Source: Bradyrhizobium sp. B097 | Lineage (GTDB): Bacteria; Pseudomonadota; Alphaproteobacteria; Rhizobiales; Xanthobacteraceae | Direction of reading: 5' to 3' | DNA: 64,000 bases | NCBI RefSeq assembly: GCF_038957035.1 | Contig: NZ_CP152412.1 | Location: forward strand, 4,522,501 to 4,586,500 | Part shown: positions 8,592 to 16,973 of the stretch, one piece after another | Position numbering within the stretch: the stretch's first letter is position 1 | How the letters are laid out: every line of letters begins with the position of its first letter | Notes under the pieces: model-generated | Told to the model about the DNA's origin: nothing | Seen by the model: only the letters and a program-made list of their open reading frames with translations | Databases searched by the model: none | Program-made: the position numbers and the translations under genes

Positions 8592-9860
8592 CTAGCCGGC
8601 GGCGCGGCGTCCATCGCTTCGACGCGACTGCAGCTTCCTGAGGATCGGCGACAGGAACGACTCGCGCGTCTCGGCCAGATCGGGGCGGCCGGTCAGGCGT
8701 TGCGCGATCTGCAGGAAGGTTTTTGTGGTGCGGTGACGCGCGGAGACTTCCGCGATCATCTGACCGTTGTTGGCGGCCTCACCGAACAACCTGCAATCGA
8801 ACGGGATGGTCGCGATCGGCTGGCTCTCGATCGTCTTGGCGAAGTCCTTGACCTCGATCTCGGGCCGCTTCGACATGCCGACCTGGTTCAGGCAGTAGAG
8901 CGGCGGGCGGTCGTTCGGACGCGCGGTCCGCAACAGGTTCATCATGTTCTTGGTGTTGCGCATGTTGGCGAGATCTGGCTCGGCGACGATCAGGATGTCG
9001 TCGGCGCCGACCAGCACACGTTTGGTCCAGGCGGTCCATTGATGGGGAACGTCGAGCACGATGCAGGACGTGGTCATGCGCATCGTATCGAAGATGGCAT
9101 CGAATGCTTCGGCGCCGAAATCGTAGACCTGGTCGAGCGTTGCCGGTGCCGCCAACAGGCTCAGGTGATCGCCGCATTTTGCCAGCAGGCGCTCCATGAA
9201 GGCGCTGTCCGGGCGCTCGGGTGCGAACACGGCGTTGGCGATGCCCTGCGTCGGATCCTGGTTGTAGTCGAGGCCTGCGGTGCCGAAGGCGAGGTCGAGA
9301 TCGACCACGACCGAATCCAGCCCGAGGTCGCGCGCGATGGTCCAGGCGACATTGTGAGCGATGGTCGAGGCGCCGACGCCGCCCTTGGCGCCCGCGACCG
9401 CGATCAGGCGGCCCACAGAGACTGCTTCCGAGGACGAGAACAGGCCGCAGATCGAGCGCACGACGTCGAGCACCTTGACCGGCCCGATGACGTAGTCGTT
9501 GACGCCGCGCCGGACCAATTCGCGATACGGTGCAGTCTCGCCGGGCATGCCGAGCACGACGACGCGGGTGCCGGGATCGCAGACCGTGGCGAGTTCGTCG
9601 AGACCGGCGAGCAAATCAATGTCCGGCTCGGTCTCCAGCATGATGACGTTGGGCGTCGGCGCCTTGTGATAGGCGTCGATGGCGGCGGCGATGCCGCCCA
9701 TATGGACGGAGAGGTGGGCCTTGGCGAGCCGGCGGTCTTCGGCGGCAGCGCGCGCCGTCGTGGCGGTCGCGACGCTGGCGCAGAAAGCCTGCACGGAAAT
9801 CCGTGGCGCCGGCGCGATGTGGTCGTTGGCGTGCTGCGGCTCGTCTTGTTGTTCGGTCAT
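8592..9860 (-). CDS. cpaE: Pilus assembly ATPase-like protein CpaE (TadZ)
   Basis: A 422-residue cytoplasmic protein of the MinD/ParA superfamily that places tad pilus machinery at the cell pole. Residues about 60-150 form a receiver-like domain. The ATPase domain starts near residue 158 with AVAGAKGGVGASTIAHN, a deviant Walker A in which alanine replaces the usual second lysine; this variant is common among CpaE/TadZ proteins. VVDLDLAFGTAGLDY is the switch region. The ATG at 9860 overlaps the stop of cpaD by four bases, so the genes are coupled. In the usual locus the CpaF motor follows cpaE, but here it is followed by the convergent TPR gene. Confidence 0.9.
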   Translation of the reverse strand: MTEQQDEPQHANDHIAPAPRISVQAFCASVATATTARAAAEDRRLAKAHLSVHMGGIAAAIDAYHKAPTPNVIMLETEPDIDLLAGLDELATVCDPGTRVVVLGMPGETAPYRELVRRGVNDYVIGPVKVLDVVRSICGLFSSSEAVSVGRLIAVAGAKGGVGASTIAHNVAWTIARDLGLDSVVVDLDLAFGTAGLDYNQDPTQGIANAVFAPERPDSAFMERLLAKCGDHLSLLAAPATLDQVYDFGAEAFDAIFDTMRMTTSCIVLDVPHQWTAWTKRVLVGADDILIVAEPDLANMRNTKNMMNLLRTARPNDRPPLYCLNQVGMSKRPEIEVKDFAKTIESQPIATIPFDCRLFGEAANNGQMIAEVSARHRTTKTFLQIAQRLTGRPDLAETRESFLSPILRKLQSRRSDGRRAAG

Positions 9861-10600
9861 TTCCCGGCGTCGCTCAGCTTGGCTCTATCGGCTTCGGGGT
9901 AGGTGGTCGCGGTGGACTCACCCTTGCTGTATTTCTGGAACGCGACCGACCGGCGCGGCGTGTAGGATGCGGTTTCGGTCCGCGGCTGCACGAGGTCGGA
10001 CGGATTGGCGACCATCGCAGCCAAATTGTGCTGCGTGGCGCAGCCGAAATTGTCCCACTGCTTGTTCTCGTTGTAGCTCGGATTGTAGATCGAGGGACCC
10101 AGGTCGCTCGGCCACAAGCCGCAGGGTCCGGCGACCGCGGCCATCTTCGAATAGCTGAGGCGAATGGTCGGCAGCGCGCGCGGATCGTCGACGCGATAGG
10201 AACGCCTGACGATGGCGTGGGCGGGCACGCCCATCGACGCCAGCACGCCGCGGATCTCCTGATACACCGCCTGCGCCGAGCGGGCATTCGAGGTGTCGGC
10301 CGGCACGTCGATCGCGATCGCGCCGGTGCCGTCGCGGCGCCAGGTGCGGGCCATCCCCATGACGTCGTCGCGTTGCGTTTCGGTGAGATTGCCGCGGGCG
10401 CGGCCCACGAACACGACGATCGACTGCTCGCCCTCGGTGACGGCGATCGGATGCCGCTCCCGGTAGTCGTCGGGCACCGTGCCGGTGGCAATATTGTCGC
10501 CGGTCAGATTGCAGCCGCCGAGCGCGATCGCGGTGGCAACGAGGGCGCCGGACAGCGACAGCGTCCTCGCATGGCCGGCTCGTGTGTTGCGGGTCATCAT
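9857..10600 (-). CDS. cpaD: Pilus biogenesis lipoprotein CpaD
   Basis: A 247-residue lipoprotein of the CpaD family, an outer-membrane component that helps the CpaC secretin in Caulobacter-type Flp pilus systems. The signal peptide ends at the lipobox LGGC near residue 30. The body shows the family's SYSKMAAVAGPCGLWPSDLG and the cysteine in FGCATQHNLAAMVANP. The first of two adjacent ATG codons at 10600 follows a strong GGGGGA. It lies 24 bases after cpaC and overlaps cpaE by four bases, in the canonical order B-C-D-E. Confidence 0.9.
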   Translation of the reverse strand: MMTRNTRAGHARTLSLSGALVATAIALGGCNLTGDNIATGTVPDDYRERHPIAVTEGEQSIVVFVGRARGNLTETQRDDVMGMARTWRRDGTGAIAIDVPADTSNARSAQAVYQEIRGVLASMGVPAHAIVRRSYRVDDPRALPTIRLSYSKMAAVAGPCGLWPSDLGPSIYNPSYNENKQWDNFGCATQHNLAAMVANPSDLVQPRTETASYTPRRSVAFQKYSKGESTATTYPEADRAKLSDAGK

Positions 10601-10624
10601 GGCATCCCCCAATCCTTCAGCGCC

Positions 10625-12091
10625 TCAGTCGATGATGAAGCCGAAATTGACCGGCGTGGCGCCGATCGGCTCGGCACGGGCAGCAACGCCGTAGATGCGA
10701 TTGACGCGCGCCAGCAGCGCCGACTGCGCGTCGGAGGCCGGGGCGAACCCGTCATCGGGACGGGACAATTCCTTCTGCGCAACCGCGCGCACCACATAGG
10801 GCGTCACGATGACCATGAGCTCGGTCGCGTTGTTGACGAAGTCCTGGCTCCTGAACAGCTGTCCGAGCACCGGGATCTGATCGACACCGGGCATTCCGTT
10901 GATGGCCTGCTTGGTCTGCTCCTGGATCAATCCGGCCATCGCGATCGAGCCGCCGGAGGGCACTTCCAGCGTGGTGTCAGCACGGCGGGTCTTGATCGAG
11001 GGAATGGTCGTGCCGCCCTGGCCGCCGGTCAACGCGTTGTCCATCGAGACTTCGGAAACCTCGGTCATCACCTTCAGGCTGATGCGCCCCTCGGACAGCA
11101 CTACCGGGGTGAAGTTGAGCGAGATGCCGAACTTCTTGAAGCTGACGGTCTGGACGCAATTCCCGATCGTGCCTGTCGACGAAGTCTGACAGGTGACGCC
11201 GGTCGGAATGGGAAACTCGCCGCCTGACACGAAGGTCGCGGACTCGCCGGAGATCGCCGTGAGGTTCGGCTCGGCCAGCGTCTTCACCACGCCCGCGCTT
11301 TCCATTGCGCGCAGCGTCGCGGTGACGGTCGGCACGCCGAGCTTGTTCAAGGCCGCGCCGGTCAGCAAGTTGTTGGCGAGCGGTCCGTTGTTGGCGGTGA
11401 AGGCGTTGGTGTTGTTGAAGACCACCGCGGCGGTACCGTAGTTCATGTTGGCACTGAGATCGACGCCGAGTTGCTTGACGACATCGCGCCGCACTTCGGC
11501 GACGGTGACCTTCAGCATCACCTGGTCGCGGCCGCGCACCACGATCGAGTTGACGACCTTGTCGGGGCCGCCGACCAGCTTGGCTGCGATGTCGCCGGCC
11601 TGCTGGGCCTCGACCGGGCTTGCGACCGTGCCGGTCAGCACCACGCTCTCGCCGACGCCCTCGATCTGGACGCCCGGCAGCATCTGCTTCAGCGCGGCAC
11701 GCATGCCGTTGAGATCGCGCTTGATCGCGATATCGTAGGACGCGACCTGGTTGCCGTCGGCGTCGAAGAACACCACGTTAGTCTGGCCGACCGCGGCGCC
11801 GATGATATAGGCGCGCTGCGCCGAGCGGATCACGGCGTTGGCGATCTTGGGATCGGCGACCAGGACGTCCTTGGCTTCGCGAGGCAGGTCGACCACCACC
11901 GACTTGCCGACGCCGAGCGAGACGAAGCGCGTCTTGGCGGCGATGCTGCTCGTCACCGTGACGTCCGCGTTCTTGTCGGGATCGGTCGCGCTGGCGAGGG
12001 CGGGGATCAGCATCAGGGCGGTGACCGCCGAGACGGACAGCGAGCGGACCAGTGTGGTCCGCCTCGCCAGTTGTTTTGCAGCAATTGTCAT
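10625..12091 (-). CDS. cpaC: Type II/III secretion system secretin, pilus protein CpaC (RcpA)
   Basis: A 488-residue outer-membrane secretin that forms the pore for Flp pilus extrusion. An N-terminal signal peptide (hydrophobic to about residue 35) is followed by a pilus-specific N-terminal domain and a BON-like segment near residues 125-185. The secretin core occupies roughly residues 250-445. Its hallmarks are GGEFPIP and the C-terminal IPVLGQLFRSQDF. The gene sits between cpaB and cpaD with short gaps (13 and 24 bases). The family assignment is secure; RcpA is the other common name. Confidence 0.93.
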   Translation of the reverse strand: MTIAAKQLARRTTLVRSLSVSAVTALMLIPALASATDPDKNADVTVTSSIAAKTRFVSLGVGKSVVVDLPREAKDVLVADPKIANAVIRSAQRAYIIGAAVGQTNVVFFDADGNQVASYDIAIKRDLNGMRAALKQMLPGVQIEGVGESVVLTGTVASPVEAQQAGDIAAKLVGGPDKVVNSIVVRGRDQVMLKVTVAEVRRDVVKQLGVDLSANMNYGTAAVVFNNTNAFTANNGPLANNLLTGAALNKLGVPTVTATLRAMESAGVVKTLAEPNLTAISGESATFVSGGEFPIPTGVTCQTSSTGTIGNCVQTVSFKKFGISLNFTPVVLSEGRISLKVMTEVSEVSMDNALTGGQGGTTIPSIKTRRADTTLEVPSGGSIAMAGLIQEQTKQAINGMPGVDQIPVLGQLFRSQDFVNNATELMVIVTPYVVRAVAQKELSRPDDGFAPASDAQSALLARVNRIYGVAARAEPIGATPVNFGFIID

Positions 12092-12104
12092 ATCGAAGCC
12101 CCCA

Positions 12105-12908
12105 TCACTTCTGTGTCGTCTGAGAGCTCGGGATGCCGAAACGCACCACCCGAATGCTCTCGCCCCGCTTCGGGGCCTGATCTCTGGTCTCGTCGGTCTT
12201 CTCGTTGACGTCGGCGATGCTGCGCAGCGCCAGCGCCAGCGTGCCGCTCTGCCGTGCCCGCGCGAGCGTCTCGGCCTGTTCGGGCTTGAGCTCGAGCGTC
12301 ACGGTCTTGCCGATGAGGGAGTTGTTGCCGTCCTTCTCTTTCGGCGCCTGGTCGATCGCCAGCACGCGGACGTTGGACAGCAGGATTTCGGTGGTGATGA
12401 TGTCGCGGCTGCCCTGTTGCTGATCGGGATTCTTGTCGCGTCGCGACAGGATCACGTCGACGCGGTCGTTCGGCAGGATGAAGCCGCCGGCGCCGGTCTC
12501 CGGCGAGATTTCCGTGGAGATCGCGCGCATGCCGGAGGGCAGGATCGCGGCCATGAATCCGCTGCCATTGGCCTTGACCAGCTTTTGCTCGCGGATCGGC
12601 TCGCCGACGATGAAGGGAGCGCGCGCGATCGAGCCGATGACGTCGTTCATGGCGTCGGCATTGGTGTCGTGGCGGATGAACGCGCTGCTCGCGGTCTCGG
12701 CCGGCCAGCGCTGCCATTGCACGTCTTCGGGCTTGACCGACTGACCGAGCCCGATATCGGACTTCGCCACCAGCACCTCGACGGTCGGCAGCTGTACCAC
12801 TGGCGGCGCGACCGGCGCCGGTTTGCGATCGCCGACGCTCGCGAGATACATGGCCGCGAGGCCTGCGACGCCGGCGATGCCGAGGACCACGATGCGTGCC
12901 GTCTTCAT
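12105..12908 (-). CDS. cpaB: Flp pilus assembly protein CpaB (RcpC)
   Basis: A 267-residue periplasmic protein anchored by one N-terminal hydrophobic segment (residues 5-24). It carries an SAF-like domain (about residues 45-110, with VLVAKSDIGLGQSVKPEDV) and the CpaB/RcpC C-terminal domain with GGFILPNDRVDVILSRR. It probably links the secretin to peptidoglycan or to the inner-membrane apparatus. It is the first gene of the cpaBCDE run on the minus strand. No pilin (pilA/flp) or prepilin peptidase (cpaA) gene lies in the 292 bases before it. Confidence 0.92.
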   Translation of the reverse strand: MKTARIVVLGIAGVAGLAAMYLASVGDRKPAPVAPPVVQLPTVEVLVAKSDIGLGQSVKPEDVQWQRWPAETASSAFIRHDTNADAMNDVIGSIARAPFIVGEPIREQKLVKANGSGFMAAILPSGMRAISTEISPETGAGGFILPNDRVDVILSRRDKNPDQQQGSRDIITTEILLSNVRVLAIDQAPKEKDGNNSLIGKTVTLELKPEQAETLARARQSGTLALALRSIADVNEKTDETRDQAPKRGESIRVVRFGIPSSQTTQK

Positions 12909-13200
12909 GCGATTGTCTGAATGCCCTTAACGCAGAGCAGTCACGTCCTTGCGGCACTGACAGCCCTTCCCGGGAGCATCAGTACGGCCGCAAAAGTATA
13001 AGGGAACTTGATGGAAGGTCCGGACAATTAAGGGATTGGTGGGGATGGTGAACGGCGAGTTATCGGCGCCGTCGCATCTCCGCAGAATCCCGGAGATTGC
13101 GCGTACGCGACGCGTGCGACGTTAGTCGCAACGCGGCGGCGGCAGCGTCCTGGCCGGTCGGTCGTGGTTAATGTCGCCTAACGCAGCCGGCGCGGAAGGA
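12909..13200. other. Intergenic region upstream of cpaB
   Basis: This 292-base gap lies between the start of cpaB and the stop of metC, both on the minus strand. I see no gene. A hairpin with 6-base arms at 13115-13120 and 13125-13130 (TGCGAC/GTCGCA) could end the metC transcript, although no T-run follows. On the minus strand a TTATAC-like -10 lies at about 12994-12999, without a good -35. This is the only place where a cpaBCDE promoter could sit. Confidence 0.4.
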
Positions 13201-14397
13201 TCAGAGCGCGGCCTTCAACGCGGCGAAGCCGCGATCGAGATCGGCCTTGAGGTCGTCGAGATTCTCGAGCCCGATATGCAGCCGCAGCGTCGGCCCGCCC
13301 GGCGACCATTTGGTCGCGCTGCGATAGTCGCTGCAGTCGAACGGGATGGCGAGGCTTTCAAAGCCGCCCCAGGAAAAGCCCATGCCGAACAGCGTGAGTG
13401 CGTTGAGCATCGCATCGACCGCGGTCTGCGGCACAGGCTTCAGCACAATGCTGAACAGGCCGGAGGCGCCGGTGAAGTCGCGCTTCCAGATCGCATGCCC
13501 CGGGTCGGTCTCCAGGGCGGGGTGCAGCACATGATCGACCTCGGGCCGCGCGCCAAGCCAGCGCGCGATCTCGAGCCCGGAGCGGTGGTGCTGCGCCAGC
13601 CGCACCGACAACGTCCGGACCCCGCGCAGCGCGAGATAGACGTCGTCGGGGCCGGCGCAAACGCCGAGCAGGCGGATCGCCTCCTGCACCAGCGGCCAAG
13701 CCTTCGCATTGGCCGAGATGGTACCGAACATGATGTCGGAGTGGCCGCCGATATACTTCGTGCCGGCCTGCATGCTGATGTCGACGCCCTGTTCGAGCGA
13801 GCGGTGATAGAGCGCCGTCGCCCAGGTGTTGTCGTCGATCATGAGCGCGCCGCGGGCGTGCGCCACGGCCGAGATCGCGCGGACGTCGGGTATCTCGAAG
13901 GATTGCGAACCGGGCGCCTCGACCAGCACCGCGCGGGTATTCGGCTTGAACAGCGTCTCGATGCCGGCGCCGATCAGCGGATCGAAATAGCTGGTCTCGA
14001 TGCCGTAGCGCTTCAGCATGTTGTCGCAGAAATTGCGGGTCGGCCGATAGGCGTTGTCGCACACCAGCAGGTGATCGCCGGCCTTCAGCACGGCGAGCAG
14101 CGTGGTGCTGATCGCGGCCAGTCCCGACGGGGCGAGGCCGACGCCGGCGCATTGCGGGCCCTCCAGCGCCATCAGCACGTCCTGCAGCGCCCGCGTGGTC
14201 GGGCTGCCGTGGCGGCCATAGGTAAATTCGGCGCGATGGGCGTGGAGGTCCTCGGCGGTCGGATAGAGCACGGTCGAGCCGTGAAACACCGGCGGATTGA
14301 CGAAGCCCTTCTGGGCCTTGGTGTCGCGGCCGGCCGTGACCAAGCGGGTCGCGGCGTCGTGCGGGCGGGAGGGCGTGGAGCCGTCGGAGGAGGTCAT
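13201..14397 (-). CDS. metC: Cystathionine beta-lyase (PLP-dependent)
   Basis: A 398-residue PLP enzyme of the Cys/Met metabolism family that would cleave cystathionine to homocysteine, ammonia and pyruvate. The PLP lysine lies in AGTKYIGGHSD. SGLAAIS and the DDNTWATAL stretch are typical of the MetC branch (the tryptophan favours MetC over MetB or MetZ). The ATG at 14397 is chosen because the protein then begins shortly before the conserved TRLVTAGRD; the open frame extends further but with no family similarity. It is divergent from aapJ. A cystathionine gamma-synthase or a broad C-S lyase is possible but less likely. Confidence 0.88.
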   Translation of the reverse strand: MTSSDGSTPSRPHDAATRLVTAGRDTKAQKGFVNPPVFHGSTVLYPTAEDLHAHRAEFTYGRHGSPTTRALQDVLMALEGPQCAGVGLAPSGLAAISTTLLAVLKAGDHLLVCDNAYRPTRNFCDNMLKRYGIETSYFDPLIGAGIETLFKPNTRAVLVEAPGSQSFEIPDVRAISAVAHARGALMIDDNTWATALYHRSLEQGVDISMQAGTKYIGGHSDIMFGTISANAKAWPLVQEAIRLLGVCAGPDDVYLALRGVRTLSVRLAQHHRSGLEIARWLGARPEVDHVLHPALETDPGHAIWKRDFTGASGLFSIVLKPVPQTAVDAMLNALTLFGMGFSWGGFESLAIPFDCSDYRSATKWSPGGPTLRLHIGLENLDDLKADLDRGFAALKAAL

Positions 14398-14726
14398 GGT
14401 TTGCTGCCGTTGGATTTTAGACTTTTTGCCGCGGCCGTACCGCGTCGGGAAGACAGGGCCACGCCGGGAGGTGTTACTAACAAGACGTAGAAGACGTGCG
14501 TCAACCCCTTGACCCGGCTCGTCAGTCGCTATGTGATGCGCCGCAACTACCAGTCGCCGCACGTTGAGGGGCCTGCCGCGACCTACGATCCGTTGCCTGG
14601 CCGGTTTGCACGTCAAACTGACTGTCAGATCAGCATCTTTTGCTGCAAGGGATCATTGGGATGGCCCGTGAACGCGAGGCGATCACAAAGCAAAACGTCC
14701 AACGGACGACCCTGAAAGGCCTACCC
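14398..14726. other. Divergent intergenic region metC / aapJ
   Basis: These 329 bases hold the control regions of both genes and no convincing CDS. Going rightwards, CTTGAC at 14508-14513 and TATGTG at 14530-14535 (16-base spacer) form a weak sigma-70-like promoter for aapJ. A short palindrome CTGAC-T-GTCAG lies near 14620. No clear NtrC-type palindrome is visible here, although aap genes are nitrogen-regulated in other rhizobia. Confidence 0.4.
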
Positions 14727-15743
14727 ATGAAACGCGTATCCTTGGCTGTTCTCCTTGCCGCTGCCGCTGCCTTGTCGGTCCAGTCCGCCTCGGCGCAAAC
14801 CCTCAAGACGGTCAAGGACCGGGGCCAGCTGTCCTGCGGCGTCAGCCAGGGCCTGCCTGGCTTTTCATCACCGGACGACAAGGGGAACTGGACCGGGATC
14901 GACGTCGACGTGTGCCGGGCCATTGCCGCCGTGGTGCTCGATGACCCGACCAAGGTCAAGTTCGTGCCGCTGTCGGCCAAGGATCGCTTCACCGCGCTGC
15001 AATCCGGCGAGATCGACGTGCTGTCGCGCAACACCACCTGGACGGTGTCGCGCGATACCTCGCTCGGCGCCAATTTCACCGGCGTGACCTATTATGACGG
15101 GCAGGGCTTCATGGTGAAGAAGTCGCTCAAGGTCAATTCGGCGCTCGAACTGAACAGCGCGTCGGTCTGCGTGCAGACCGGCACCACGACGGAGCAGAAC
15201 CTCGCCGACTTCTTCAAAGGCAACAACATGAAGTACGAGGTGATCGCATTCGGCAGCATCGACGAAGCCGTCAAAGCCTATGAATCCGGACGCTGCGACG
15301 TCTTCACCGACGACGCCTCCGGGCTCTATGCCAGCCGTCTGAAGCTCGCGAACCCGGCCGATCACATCGTGCTCCCGGAAATCATTTCCAAGGAGCCGCT
15401 GGGGCCGATGGTGCGCCACGGCGACGACCAGTGGTTCGACATCGTGAAGTGGACGCTGTTTGCGATGATCAATGCCGAGGAGCTCGGCATCACCCAGAAG
15501 AATGTCGACACGATGCTCAAATCGGACAAGCCGGAGATGAAGCGGGTGCTCGGCACCGACGGCAATCTGGGTGAGCAGCTCGGCCTGACCAAGGACTGGG
15601 TGGTGCGCATCATCAAGGCGGTCGGCAATTACGGCGAGACCTTCGAGCGCAATGTCGGCACCGGCTCGCCGCTCGGCATCGCCCGTGGCGTCAACAATCT
15701 CTGGAACAAGGGTGGGATCCAGTACGCGCCGCCGATCCGCTGA
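14727..15743 (+). CDS. aapJ: General L-amino acid ABC transporter, periplasmic binding protein
   Basis: A 338-residue periplasmic solute-binding protein of family 3. The signal peptide (residues 1-23) ends in ASAQ. Then come TLKTVKDRGQLSCGVSQGLPGFS, the CRA motif at the start of domain 1, and DVLSRNTTWTVSRDT, all typical of AapJ. It delivers a broad range of L-amino acids to the AapQMP complex. The ATG at 14727 follows GAAAGG at a good distance. It is the first gene of aapJQMP, which is transcribed as one unit with gaps of 24 bases or less. In rhizobia this system has broad specificity and affects nodulation. Confidence 0.95.
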   Translation: MKRVSLAVLLAAAAALSVQSASAQTLKTVKDRGQLSCGVSQGLPGFSSPDDKGNWTGIDVDVCRAIAAVVLDDPTKVKFVPLSAKDRFTALQSGEIDVLSRNTTWTVSRDTSLGANFTGVTYYDGQGFMVKKSLKVNSALELNSASVCVQTGTTTEQNLADFFKGNNMKYEVIAFGSIDEAVKAYESGRCDVFTDDASGLYASRLKLANPADHIVLPEIISKEPLGPMVRHGDDQWFDIVKWTLFAMINAEELGITQKNVDTMLKSDKPEMKRVLGTDGNLGEQLGLTKDWVVRIIKAVGNYGETFERNVGTGSPLGIARGVNNLWNKGGIQYAPPIR

Positions 15744-15767
15744 TCGGTCCGGCCAACGGCTGCCGCG

Positions 15768-16973
15768 ATGAGCATCGCGCCCCGCAAACCACCGCTGCAA
15801 TTTGCCCTCAGGCTGAAGCGTGCGCTTGGCGGCAAGACCGGCTGGAACGGATTGGCCGCCCAGATTGCCTTCGCCGCGATCCTCGCCTGGATCGCCTACG
15901 AGATCGTGGCGAATGCGCGGACGAACCTGGAGACCCAGCACATTGCGTCGGGCTTCGGCTTCCTCAATTACAATGCGGGCTTTGACGTCAATCAGAGCCT
16001 GATCGCCTACAACAACTCCGACACCTATTGGCGGGTGTTCTTCGTCGGCTTGTTGAACACGATCCTGGTCTCGGTGATCGGCATTGTCTTCGCCACCGTG
16101 ATCGGCTTCGTCGTGGCGCTGTGCCGGTTGTCGCCGAACTGGCTGCTGTCGCGGATCGGCGGCATCTATGTCGAGATCGTCAGGAACTTGCCGGTCTTGT
16201 TCCAGATCCTGTTCTGGTACCTCGCTGTGCTCGCGGCGCTGCCGGCTCCGCGGCAGAGCGTCTCGATCCTCGGTACGTTCTTCCTCAACAATCGGGGCCT
16301 GATCGTGCCGCAGCCGGTCAGCGAACCGGGGCTCTATCCGTTCCTGGCCGCGCTCGCGGTCGGCATCGTCTTGGCGCTGGGCTTGCGGCACCACGCCCGG
16401 CGTGCCCTGTTCCAGCGCGGGCAGATGATCAGGATCTGGCCCTATGTGCTGGGTTGCCTGATAGGTCTGCCGCTGGTTTCGATGCTGATCTTCGGTTGGC
16501 CGTTGAAGTTCGAGCTGCCGCAGCTGAAAGGCTTCAACTTCGCCGGCGGCGCGCGGGTCATCCCCGAATTCGTTGCGCTGACGGTCGCGTTGTCGACCTA
16601 CACGGCGGCCTTCATTGCCGAGATCGTGCGCGCCGGCGTCATGTCGGTCCACAAGGGACAGATGGAGGCGGGCTCTTCGCTCGGCCTCAGCCGTGCCGCG
16701 ACGCTGCGGCTGATCGTGGTGCCGCAGGCGATGCGGGTCATCGTGCCGCCGCTGACCAGCCAGTACCTCAATCTTACCAAGAATTCGTCGCTGGCGGTGG
16801 CGATCGGCTATCCGGATCTGGTCTCGGTGTTCGCCGGCACCGCGGTGAGCCAGACCGGGCAGGCGATCGAGATCATCGCCATGACGATGGGCGTCTACCT
16901 GCTGCTCTCGCTGATGACGAGCGCGCTGATGAGCATCTATGGCTGGCGCATTAACCGGAGCATGGCGGCATGA
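15768..16973 (+). CDS. aapQ: General L-amino acid ABC transporter permease AapQ
   Basis: A 401-residue inner-membrane permease of the polar amino acid (HisMQ) type. About eight hydrophobic segments are visible. The EAA loop that contacts the ATPase is at about residues 285-320 (VHKGQMEAGSSLGLSRAAT and the following PQAMRVIVPP). The length matches known AapQ proteins (about 400). It starts 24 bases after aapJ and overlaps aapM by four bases (ATGA). It pairs with AapM to form the translocation pore. Confidence 0.94.
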   Translation: MSIAPRKPPLQFALRLKRALGGKTGWNGLAAQIAFAAILAWIAYEIVANARTNLETQHIASGFGFLNYNAGFDVNQSLIAYNNSDTYWRVFFVGLLNTILVSVIGIVFATVIGFVVALCRLSPNWLLSRIGGIYVEIVRNLPVLFQILFWYLAVLAALPAPRQSVSILGTFFLNNRGLIVPQPVSEPGLYPFLAALAVGIVLALGLRHHARRALFQRGQMIRIWPYVLGCLIGLPLVSMLIFGWPLKFELPQLKGFNFAGGARVIPEFVALTVALSTYTAAFIAEIVRAGVMSVHKGQMEAGSSLGLSRAATLRLIVVPQAMRVIVPPLTSQYLNLTKNSSLAVAIGYPDLVSVFAGTAVSQTGQAIEIIAMTMGVYLLLSLMTSALMSIYGWRINRSMAA

